19,628 bases of DNA, from assembly GCA_027022775.1 (NCBI GenBank), contig JALVXO010000016.1, positions 1 through 19,628 on the forward strand. Direction: 5' to 3'. Source of the stretch: Campylobacteraceae bacterium. GTDB lineage: Bacteria; Campylobacterota; Campylobacteria; Campylobacterales; Sulfurovaceae. Position 1 is the stretch's first letter. Each line of letters begins with the position of its first letter. The notes under the pieces were generated by a model. That model was not told where the DNA came from. It worked only from the letters and a program-made list of their open reading frames with translations, and searched no databases. A program made the position numbers and the translations under genes. Below, one piece after another: positions 14,970 through 19,628 of this stretch.

Positions 14970-15778
14970 AGAGCTCTGTCAGTACTGATTGATGTAACTA
15001 TCGAAAGTATTACATAAATCAAAAAAATATACAATCCGCTCTCTATTTGCGAATAACTGTTTTGGCTGCTTCCTGCACTTAAATAAACCAAAAGAAGAGA
15101 AACAACAAAAACATCAACCATTGACCATTTCCCTAAATGCTTAAAAAAAGCCACCATTTTCTGGGCAATATGAAATCTTTTCCAAACAAGAACCGCCAGC
15201 ATGCTAAAGCTTTTTAAAAACGGAACAATTACAGAAAAAAGCAAAATGGTTATTGCAACCGGATAATTTTGGTTATGATATAAATGGCTTATTGTGCCTA
15301 TAATGGTTTTTGATTCGAACGAAAGCACAATATCCCCTAAAAAGTTTACATTTTTGTGTATAACTATCATTAAAATTGGGGTAATAATTCCAAAAATTAA
15401 TGTAATTATAGAGGCAATAGAGAGTACAATACTAAAAGTGCCGATATCTTCGATAAAGTAAAGCAGCAAAAGAGCAAAAGAGACAGCGCCAAGGTATAGA
15501 GTCCAGCGGCTGTTTATCTCTTTTAATACAATTTTTTCAGCTTTGAGTTTATTTAAATCTATTTTTTTGGACTCTTTATCTTTGACCATTCCTAAAGTTA
15601 TAGTCGATATTAACGAGCTAAATCTTCTTTTTATTAACTCTTCTATATCGCTTTGAGCCTGATAATAAGTTCTGTTTACACTCTCTAATTTTTTTGCACT
15701 GGTATAAGATTTGTAACTGAAAAAGAACATCCCAAACAGCAGTAAAACCGATACAGTGTGCGCTATTAACTTTTTCAT
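14948..15778 (-). CDS. PqiA-like integral membrane protein
   Basis: A 276-residue protein with an N-terminal hydrophobic segment (about 6-24), a charged periplasmic or cytoplasmic stretch (25-90), then five more hydrophobic spans (about 92-110, 114-142, 175-198, 219-238, 247-265). The pattern VIVPFLKSFSMLAVL followed by KHLGKWSMVDVFVVSLLLVYLS and ESGLYIFLIYVILSIVTS is that of paraquat-inducible protein A domains, where GKWSMxDVF is the signature. In E. coli PqiA works with MCE proteins in lipid transport or envelope stress. Here there is only one PqiA half and no MCE partner next to it, so the role is unknown. The start has no Shine-Dalgarno, and TGTTAAAAT sits six bases upstream, so the mRNA may be leaderless. 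Confidence 0.72.
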   Translation of the reverse strand: MKKLIAHTVSVLLLFGMFFFSYKSYTSAKKLESVNRTYYQAQSDIEELIKRRFSSLISTITLGMVKDKESKKIDLNKLKAEKIVLKEINSRWTLYLGAVSFALLLLYFIEDIGTFSIVLSIASIITLIFGIITPILMIVIHKNVNFLGDIVLSFESKTIIGTISHLYHNQNYPVAITILLFSVIVPFLKSFSMLAVLVWKRFHIAQKMVAFFKHLGKWSMVDVFVVSLLLVYLSAGSSQNSYSQIESGLYIFLIYVILSIVTSISTDRALKEDTAG

Positions 15779-15784
15779 TTTGTA

Positions 15785-15793
15785 ATTTTAACA
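15785..15793 (-). promoter_or_regulatory. -10 box six bases from the PqiA-like start codon
   Basis: TGTTAAAAT (TGnTAAAAT) on the minus strand, with only TACAAA before the ATG. Transcription would begin at or next to the start codon. Confidence 0.45.
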
Positions 15794-15832
15794 AAAATTT
15801 GTGGAGTTATTGAATATTTTAGCTTATATCTG

Positions 15833-15838
15833 TATAAT
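15833..15838 (+). promoter_or_regulatory. -10 box seven bases from the inositol-monophosphatase start codon
   Basis: TATAAT followed by CGCTTCT and the ATG at 15846, with no Shine-Dalgarno. It suggests a leaderless transcript starting at the ATG. Confidence 0.5.
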
Positions 15839-15845
15839 CGCTTCT

Positions 15846-16625
15846 ATGGAAAAGTTAATCAAAATAGCAAAAGAGGCTGGAGAGATTGTTAAAAAAGGCT
15901 ACGCAGCGCCGGTAGAAGCCGACAAAAAAAGCGCTGCCGAACTCGTGACAAAATATGATAAAGATACAGAGAAGTTTTTAATTTCAAAAATAGCGCCGCT
16001 TTTTAACGGTTATGAAATTGTGGGCGAAGAGAGTTTTAAAGGCAGCAGACTCCCTTCTAAAGCAGTTTTTATCGATCCAATTGACGGAACTGCCAATTTT
16101 GTGCATAAAATTCCGCACCTGGCAATAAGTATCGGTTTTTGGGAAAAAGGTTCACCGCTTATGGGGATTATTTATAATCCGATTTTAAATGAGCTTTTTT
16201 ATGCTAAAAAAGGCGAAGGCGCTTACTTTAACGGTGAAAAAATAGAAGTTGCCAAAGAGAGTGCTCTGCAAAACTCAATTATTGCTACAGGTTTTCCGTA
16301 TGTTAAGCATAAAATGGAAAAAGAGTACTGGTGGGTGGTTAATAGTTTTAAAAATATGCTGCCAAAAGTGCGCGATTTTCGCAGGCTTGGCGCAGCTGCT
16401 CTTGATTTGTGTTACCTGGCCCAAGGAAAATTTAACGGTTTTTATGAAATAGATTTAAAGCCGTGGGATGTGGCTGCCGGTATTTTAATTGTTCAGGAAG
16501 CCGGCGGCAAAATCAGCAATATAGAGGGCAGGGAGTACAGCTTTAATGATAAAATTATAGTTGCAAGCAATGGGGCAATTCACAGTGCAATTTTAGATAA
16601 TTTAGCGGAGTTTGAAAGTGAGTGA
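15846..16625 (+). CDS. Inositol monophosphatase family phosphatase (SuhB/CysQ-like fold)
   Basis: 259 residues from the ATG at 15846. A magnesium-dependent phosphatase fold. Metal-site motifs are GEES (60-63), DPIDGTANF (77-85), and WDVAAG with D208. The substrate may be inositol phosphate, 3'-phosphoadenosine phosphate or a histidinol-type phosphate; sequence alone does not decide. An in-frame GTG at 15801 would add 15 residues (LLNILAYICIIAS), but it has no ribosome site, it lies upstream of a TATAAT that would sit inside the gene, and the family alignment starts at MEKLIKIAKEAG, so I choose 15846. It heads a tightly packed operon: its end overlaps the next gene by eight bases, and dtd follows. 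Confidence 0.88.
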   Translation: MEKLIKIAKEAGEIVKKGYAAPVEADKKSAAELVTKYDKDTEKFLISKIAPLFNGYEIVGEESFKGSRLPSKAVFIDPIDGTANFVHKIPHLAISIGFWEKGSPLMGIIYNPILNELFYAKKGEGAYFNGEKIEVAKESALQNSIIATGFPYVKHKMEKEYWWVVNSFKNMLPKVRDFRRLGAAALDLCYLAQGKFNGFYEIDLKPWDVAAGILIVQEAGGKISNIEGREYSFNDKIIVASNGAIHSAILDNLAEFESE

Positions 16626-17106
16626 ACTGGATAAACTGCTCGATTCTTTGCTGGTGGTGCCTGGAATGCGTATAATGCACTTTTGCAAAGATGATGCAAT
16701 TTGCGGCAATTTAAGCAGATTTTGCCAAAAAAGTGAAGATGGTGAATATCTTATTTTAACTTTTAATGAAAAAGATTACAATAAACTGCTCAAATATAAA
16801 AACGGATGCATAAAAGTAAAACAGGTTTTGGAAGAGAGAAAAAGATTTAATACTCAGGCAAAACTGTATGACTATCTTTTCTTAAGTACGCTTCCAAAAA
16901 ATAGGGAAAGTTTTTTTAAAAGAGTTTACAGTGCGCTAAAAAATGCTGCTTATGTATTCATATTTTTAGATAAAAACGACCGGATGCTGGCTTATAAAAT
17001 AGAGAGTGAATTAATTGAGAGCAATTATGTTGCAGTATCTTTACTTGAAATTGACGGCTATCTGGCTGTATCTTGCAAAAAAATGCACGGCTGGAGCGGA
17101 AGTTAA
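16618..17106 (+). CDS. Methyltransferase-like (Rossmann half) hypothetical protein
   Basis: 162 residues from the GTG at 16618, which has GGAG seven bases upstream inside the previous gene; a TTG at 16612 is too close to that site. The second half looks like the C-terminal part of a class I SAM methyltransferase: YDYLFLSTLP, RVYSALKNAAYVFIFLDK, then IESELIESNYVAVSLLEIDGYLAVSCKKMHGW. The first half resembles an alpha/beta arrangement (VVPGMRIMHFCK, GEYLILTFNE), but the glycine-rich SAM loop (GxGxG) is absent, so enzyme activity is doubtful. The gene is translationally coupled to the phosphatase gene before it and is followed nine bases later by dtd. The function is unknown; a link to RNA or tRNA maintenance through dtd is only a contextual guess. 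Confidence 0.7.
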   Translation: MSELDKLLDSLLVVPGMRIMHFCKDDAICGNLSRFCQKSEDGEYLILTFNEKDYNKLLKYKNGCIKVKQVLEERKRFNTQAKLYDYLFLSTLPKNRESFFKRVYSALKNAAYVFIFLDKNDRMLAYKIESELIESNYVAVSLLEIDGYLAVSCKKMHGWSGS

Positions 17107-17115
17107 GGAGGAAAA

Positions 17116-17559
17116 ATGGTAGCAGTGCTCCAAAGGGTTGAGCGGTCAAAAGTTACTGTCAAAGGTCAAGAGATTGCCTTAATTGGCAGAGGGTTTAATA
17201 TACTTTTGGGTGTATTTAAAGACGATACACAAGAGGATGCTCTAAAACTTGTAAATAAAATTGTTAAATTTAGAGTTTTTAGCGATGAGTGCGGCAAAAT
17301 GAATTTAAATATCCAGGATATCGGCGGTTCTGCTCTTGTAGTAAGCCAGTTTACACTTGCCGGAAATGTAAAAAAAGGGAACCGCCCGAGTTTTACCGAT
17401 GCTAAAGAGCCTAAAGAGGCAAAAGAGCTCTATCTATATTTTGCAAAAGAGTTAAGCCGTTACATCGAAGTAAAAACAGGACAATTTGGAGCTTTAATGA
17501 GTGTAGAAATAGTAAATGACGGACCTGTAACATTTATATTAAACAGTAAAGAGTTATAA
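17116..17559 (+). CDS. dtd: D-aminoacyl-tRNA deacylase
   Basis: A 147-residue proofreading enzyme that hydrolyses D-amino acids (and glycine mischarged on tRNA-Ala) from tRNA in the cytoplasm. Signature motifs: SQFTLAG (77-83) with the active-site glutamine/threonine environment, GQFGALM (122-128), and NDGPVTF (134-140) carrying the Gly-Pro motif that enforces chirality. Full length. A small deviation is KGNRPSF where most relatives have GRRPSF. A near-perfect ribosome site (AAGGAGG) lies before the ATG. It is the last gene of the three-gene operon. Downstream the composition drops sharply and the accessory island with palindromic repeats begins 30 bases after its stop. Confidence 0.96.
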   Translation: MVAVLQRVERSKVTVKGQEIALIGRGFNILLGVFKDDTQEDALKLVNKIVKFRVFSDECGKMNLNIQDIGGSALVVSQFTLAGNVKKGNRPSFTDAKEPKEAKELYLYFAKELSRYIEVKTGQFGALMSVEIVNDGPVTFILNSKEL

Positions 17560-17591
17560 TCCTTTTTTAGTTACAGGCGCTGTTTTTAGAG

Positions 17592-17636
17592 GGTGATAAT
17601 GATAACTTTTTGTTAAGTTTTATTGTTGTTATTACC
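17592..17636. repeat. GGTGATAATGATAA palindrome, copy 1a
   Basis: A 45-bp imperfect palindrome opening GGTGATAATGATAAC and closing GTTGTTATTACC. It lies 32 bases after dtd and is the first of two tandem copies. Confidence 0.8.
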
Positions 17637-17666
17637 TATTGACCTATTGAGCAAAATTTATTAATA

Positions 17667-17712
17667 GGTGATAATAATAACAAAAAATTAATAAAAAGTT
17701 ATCATTATCACC
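17667..17712. repeat. GGTGATAATGATAA palindrome, copy 1b
   Basis: A 46-bp palindrome opening GGTGATAATAATAAC and closing GTTATCATTATCACC, followed by the edge TGACC and a short TGACC-like echo (CTTCTGACCCTCTG). The toxin-like fragment of unit 1 begins directly after it. Confidence 0.85.
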
Positions 17713-17723
17713 TGACCTTCTGA

Positions 17724-17963
17724 CCCTCTGATCCCGATGAAAAGAGGATAGATTCTAGGGTAGGTAAAGATGGTGAAGAATATATAAGAGTAGTCGTTAA
17801 TAAAAAAGGTGAAGTTGTGACAGCTTTTCCTGCCGATTCACTTAAACCAACTATACCTGGAGCAAACTTGGGAACTAAGCTTTTTGGAGTAGGTTTTTTA
17901 GCTGAAGCAGTTGACTTTTTTAATCCTTTAAGCGATATACAAGATATAATAGATCTTTTTTAG
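17724..17963 (+). pseudogene. Orphan C-terminal fragment of a polymorphic (Rhs-type) toxin, unit 1
   Basis: An open frame of 79 codons with no usable ATG/GTG start at its head; an in-frame stop lies just before it at the repeat edge. It reads ...DSRVGKDGEEYIRVVV, NKKGEVVTAFPADSL, then a hydrophobic GTKLFGVGFLAEAVDFF and NPLSDIQDIIDLF at the end. The pattern RVVVxxxGEVVTAFP is the closing strand pair typical of nuclease-type C-terminal domains of Rhs/CDI polymorphic toxins, several of which have a BECR (barnase/EndoU/RelE-like) fold. It is presumably the displaced tail of a longer toxin gene and is not expressed on its own. A GTG at 17817 could give a shorter product, but it has no ribosome site. 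The gene downstream begins 16 bases later, the usual toxin-immunity spacing. Confidence 0.55.
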
Positions 17964-17979
17964 AATTGGAGGGATATAA

Positions 17980-18285
17980 TTGTTTGATATATATAAGAAA
18001 AAAGAGGAAAATTATACTTATATAGGTAGTATTAAAGAGGAAGAATTGATTTATTTGCAACCTATTTTTAATAATTTTTATAAATTAACAGGTTATAAAA
18101 TAGATGAATATTATGATACGGTAATTGATAATAGTGCAATTAATAATTTAATCGCACTATTATCAAGTAGTATTATCAATAACGAAAACAATAATAATTA
18201 TCGTAATAGTATTATAAATAAATATGTTAAAGTTTTTGAAGTAATATTAAAAGAAGGTGCAGATTTGATTTTTTTAGGAGATTAA
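17980..18285 (+). CDS. Candidate immunity protein of unit 1, 101 residues
   Basis: The start is TTG at 17980 with GGAGGG six bases upstream, a strong ribosome site. The protein is acidic to neutral, helical and cytoplasmic, with the layout IYLQPIFNNFYKLTGYKIDEYYDT, then a Asn-rich loop (NNENNNNYRN), then NKYVKVFEVILKEGADLIFLGD. The closing ...A..LIFLGD pattern occurs in small uncharacterised proteins that accompany Rhs toxins; I do not recognise a named Imm family. The position 16 bases after a toxin-type C-terminal fragment supports an immunity role (inference). Base composition is far more AT-rich than the core genes. The stop codon runs directly into the repeat edge AAAAAATAGGGG. Confidence 0.6.
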   Translation: MFDIYKKKEENYTYIGSIKEEELIYLQPIFNNFYKLTGYKIDEYYDTVIDNSAINNLIALLSSSIINNENNNNYRNSIINKYVKVFEVILKEGADLIFLGD

Positions 18286-18392
18286 AAAAATAGGGGTCAA
18301 AAAATAGAAAAATGAATCGTGAATCGAGGTGATAGTATTTATTTTACTGATAATATGGAATTAAAGACTACTATTACTATCACCTGACCCTA
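18286..18392. repeat. Palindromic repeat copy 2 with outer edges
   Basis: The core is 18328-18384 (opens GGTGATAG, closes CTATCACC). The outer edges are AAAAAATAGGGGTCA at left and TGACCCTA at right, inverted relative to each other. The left edge touches the stop codon of unit 1 and the right edge touches the fragment of unit 2. Confidence 0.75.
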
Positions 18393-18405
18393 AGAATATA
18401 AATTT

Positions 18406-18564
18406 ATGGGGAAAGGTACCTCATTGGGAATAGGGATCGAGATGCTTGGAGTAGGTATTATGTATTCACAGGGTGAGAGAATAGGTTATTTTTCTAGTAT
18501 AAATGGAAGTCCTTTACCTATATCTTTTACTTTTAGTGCGACTACAACAGTTCCAATAGAGTAA
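18406..18564 (+). pseudogene. Orphan C-terminal toxin-like fragment, unit 2
   Basis: 52 codons. An in-frame TAA lies at the edge of the repeat 15 bases upstream, and no ribosome site precedes the ATG. It reads MGKGTSLGIGIEMLGVG, IMYSQGERIGYFSSI and ends SFTFSATTTVPIE. A glycine-rich, beta-prone tail of this kind is common at the extreme C-terminus of Rhs-type proteins, but I cannot name a toxin family. The next gene begins four bases after its stop, as toxin and immunity genes often do. It is therefore best read as a displaced toxin tail retained with its immunity gene; it might instead be a short expressed peptide. Confidence 0.42.
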
Positions 18565-18568
18565 TGAA

Positions 18569-19102
18569 ATGAATAATTGTAGGTTAGTTTACTCTATATT
18601 GGATGATAGCAGTTTTAATAGTTTAGGAGTGCCATTAATTTTATTTTTTTCTTCAACAATAGCGCTAATTGTGTTTTTTAGTAGTCAAAAAAATATTTTA
18701 CTTAGAATAATAGGAGTAATATTTTATGTTTACGTAATTTACGGATTCATACATGGAATGGCAGAATCTTATTTGTATATAAGCAATCTAAAAGATATAT
18801 ACAATAGCAAAAAATACAAAAAGGTAATTGGAACCATTTCTGATTATAAAGAACGAAAAGTAAAAGATGGGTATTTTATAGATACATTTAAAGTTAATGA
18901 TGTCTTGTTTGAGTTTACTAATATAGATAAAACAGGAGGATATAATAGAGTTAAAAGCAGTGATGGTATTTTGGATAATAATAAAACAGTTATAATTAAA
19001 TATTTAGATAAAAATACAAACAATAAAAGAAACATAATTTTAGGGATAGAAATATGCAAAAAATTAAAAAAGGGTCTGGTAAACTTTAAGACCAAAAAAT
19101 AG
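18569..19102 (+). CDS. Candidate membrane-anchored immunity protein of unit 2, 177 residues
   Basis: Two hydrophobic helices lie at about residues 19-38 (GVPLILFFSSTIALIVFFSS) and 43-66, after a short N-terminus without a cleavable signal, then a soluble beta-rich domain (~85-165): KVIGTISDYKE, DTFKVNDVLFEFTNIDKTGG, NKTVIIKYLDKN, IILGIEICKK. The domain recalls small DUF3592-like modules in which a GTIxDY strand starts a beta barrel, but I am not sure of the family. The gene starts four bases after the unit 2 fragment and ends at a TAG that is part of the repeat edge AAAAAATAGGGG. Membrane anchoring would fit protection against a toxin acting at the inner membrane or in the periplasm; this is inference. 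Very AT-rich. Confidence 0.6.
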   Translation: MNNCRLVYSILDDSSFNSLGVPLILFFSSTIALIVFFSSQKNILLRIIGVIFYVYVIYGFIHGMAESYLYISNLKDIYNSKKYKKVIGTISDYKERKVKDGYFIDTFKVNDVLFEFTNIDKTGGYNRVKSSDGILDNNKTVIIKYLDKNTNNKRNIILGIEICKKLKKGLVNFKTKK

Positions 19103-19123
19103 GGGGTGATGAAAATAAACTTT
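19095..19123. repeat. Half copy of the palindromic repeat
   Basis: AAAAAATAGGGGGTGATG then AAAATAAACTTT, the left half only. It is interrupted by the 85-bp inverted-repeat element that starts four bases on. Its edge supplies the stop of the 177-residue gene. Confidence 0.6.
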
Positions 19124-19126
19124 CCC

Positions 19127-19211
19127 CTCGCTCCCATTGTCCTCAATGGGAGTGTATACATAAGCATAATATGCATATATATGCATTCTAATCGAGGACA
19201 ATTGGAACGAG
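19127..19211. repeat. 85-bp inverted-repeat element, copy 2
   Basis: The left arm contains CTCGCTCCCATTGTCCTCAA and the right arm ATCGAGGACAATTGGAACGAG; they pair imperfectly around an AT-rich centre with TATGCATATATATGCAT-like symmetry. It belongs to the same family as 4561-4647. It appears to have landed inside a copy of the GGTGATAATGATAA repeat. Confidence 0.7.
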
Positions 19212-19232
19212 ATAAAACTTTGGTTATTCAGA

Positions 19233-19293
19233 AAATAGGGGTGATAATGATAACTTTTTATTAAAATTTTATTATCATTATCACCTGACTCTA
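19233..19293. repeat. Palindromic repeat copy 3
   Basis: The core is 19240-19285 (opens GGTGATAATGATAAC, closes TTATCATTATCACC), preceded by AAAATAG and followed by TGACTCTA. It is the most symmetric copy and nearly identical to copy 1b. Confidence 0.8.
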
Positions 19294-19433
19294 TTGTTTT
19301 TATTATAGATATAGCTTATTTGGCTGCCATCTGGTTTGGTTATTTTAGTTAGGCGGTTTGATTTGTCGTAACTGTATGTAGTTTGGGTGTTTGCTGGGGT
19401 GGTGTATTTGAGCGGATTAAAGATGTGGTGGTG
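19284..19433 (-). pseudogene. Rhs/YD-repeat core fragment
   Basis: Fifty open codons on the minus strand, bounded by stops that lie in the flanking palindromic repeats. The text NPLKYTTPANTQTTYSYD, then KSNRLTKITKPDG, then SQISYIYNKNNRV is a textbook YD repeat (YxYDxxNRLtxitxpdG). It has no start and no neighbour in frame, so it is a displaced scrap of an Rhs gene. It lies antisense to the two toxin/immunity units, showing that the island has been rearranged. Base composition is less extreme than that of the units. Confidence 0.75.
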
Positions 19434-19461
19434 TTATTGTTATCACCAGACCCCTATTTTT
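19427..19461. repeat. Palindromic repeat copy 4, right part
   Basis: GGTGGTGTTATTGTTATCACC followed by AGACCCCTATTTTT, the reverse complement of the left edge AAAAATAGGGGTC. The left half is short or lost. The transposase fragment starts immediately after the edge. Confidence 0.6.
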
Positions 19462-19628
19462 CCAAGAGTGTTAGCCAGCGCCATAACTTTAGCAAAACCC
19501 AATCAAATTAAAGTGCCTTCTTTCAATAAAGATGTAGAGCGTATTAAAGAGCTTATGAGTTTTTATAAGTTTACCTGCAAACAGACATCTCAGCTTAAAA
19601 ATCATTTAGAATCACTAGAGGCTAAAGA
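19462..19628 (+). pseudogene. IS110-like transposase fragment, truncated at both visible ends
   Basis: An open frame continuing to the window edge: PRVLASAITLAKPNQIKVPS, FNKDVERIKELMSFYKF, then TCKQTSQLKNHLESLEAK. The arrangement (VLA..., K.P, ELxxLxxxR/K, KQTxQLKNxLESL) resembles the middle of the IS110-family transposase N-terminal half, just after the DEDD catalytic start, whose acidic residues are not present here. The N-terminus has been replaced by a palindromic repeat. Whether the downstream part is intact lies outside the window. The family call rests on pattern memory only. Confidence 0.5.

Noticed and set aside
15801..15845. GTG start giving a 15-residue longer phosphatase with a hydrophobic N-terminus
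   Set aside because: No ribosome site, a TATAAT inside the extension, and the family alignment begins at the ATG at 15846.
18844..19176. Minus-strand open frame of 110 codons
   Set aside because: It is antisense to the 177-residue gene and enters two repeats; hydrophobic text arises from the AT-rich complement.
17592..19293. CRISPR array
   Set aside because: The repeats are palindromic, irregularly spaced (tens to hundreds of bases) and the intervals contain genes, so this is not a spacer array.
19423..19461. ATG at 19423 as the true start of the transposase-like frame
   Set aside because: The first 13 codons read MWWCYCYHQTPIF and are the palindromic repeat itself; the similarity starts only after the repeat edge.
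1..19628. tRNA or rRNA genes, replication origin, attachment sites
   Set aside because: I looked for cloverleaf arms with TTCGA loops, rRNA landmarks and DnaA-box clusters and saw none that I can support.

Overview
The window most likely comes from the chromosome of a free-living member of the Campylobacterota (epsilonproteobacteria). This is inferred, without any database search, from the AT-rich composition, the Opr-type porin with a short signal peptide and an AACDFWG start to the mature barrel, compact divergently packed genes, promoters with strong (often extended) -10 boxes but no clear -35, and an epsilon-style pseudopilin start. No genus is claimed.

Layout. 1-973: a DUF2868 membrane protein on the minus strand whose stop overlaps the start of a probable partner GTPase running off the left edge. 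974-1519: repeat-rich spacer. 1520-4500: a multidomain M14 zinc carboxypeptidase and a small DUF503 protein, both minus. 4501-4869: a second spacer packed with inverted repeats and short tandem heptamers. 4870-6552: ilvD (branched-chain amino acid synthesis). 6728-7936: porin. 8035-9891: priA (replication restart). 10036-10530: type II/IV pseudopilin-like protein. 10630-12225: secreted or surface SdrD-B/DUF11-like repeat protein with a C-terminal hydrophobic, basic tail. Plus strand: typA/bipA (12486-14306), a 417-base AT-rich gap, a 75-residue unknown protein convergent with a PqiA-like membrane protein. A plus-strand operon follows: inositol-monophosphatase family, methyltransferase-like protein, dtd.

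From 17560 to the right edge the character changes to a very AT-rich accessory island. It holds two plus-strand units in a row, each made of a promoterless-looking C-terminal fragment resembling the end of an Rhs-type polymorphic toxin, followed at once by a small intact gene that looks like its immunity protein (101 residues; 177 residues with two membrane helices). The units are separated by copies of one palindromic repeat with symmetric ends (AATAGGGGTCAGGTGATA and its reverse complement). Further copies of this repeat flank an antisense scrap of Rhs YD-repeat coding sequence and a truncated IS110-like transposase at the right edge. The whole reads as a graveyard or reservoir of orphan toxin/immunity cassettes delimited by palindromes. 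That is the most interesting part of the window.

The core genes are housekeeping and mostly separately promoted; their -10 boxes usually lie about 25-40 bases upstream of the start codon. Exceptions worth noting are two divergent genes (PqiA-like and inositol-monophosphatase family) whose -10 boxes sit 6-7 bases from the start codon, suggesting leaderless mRNAs.
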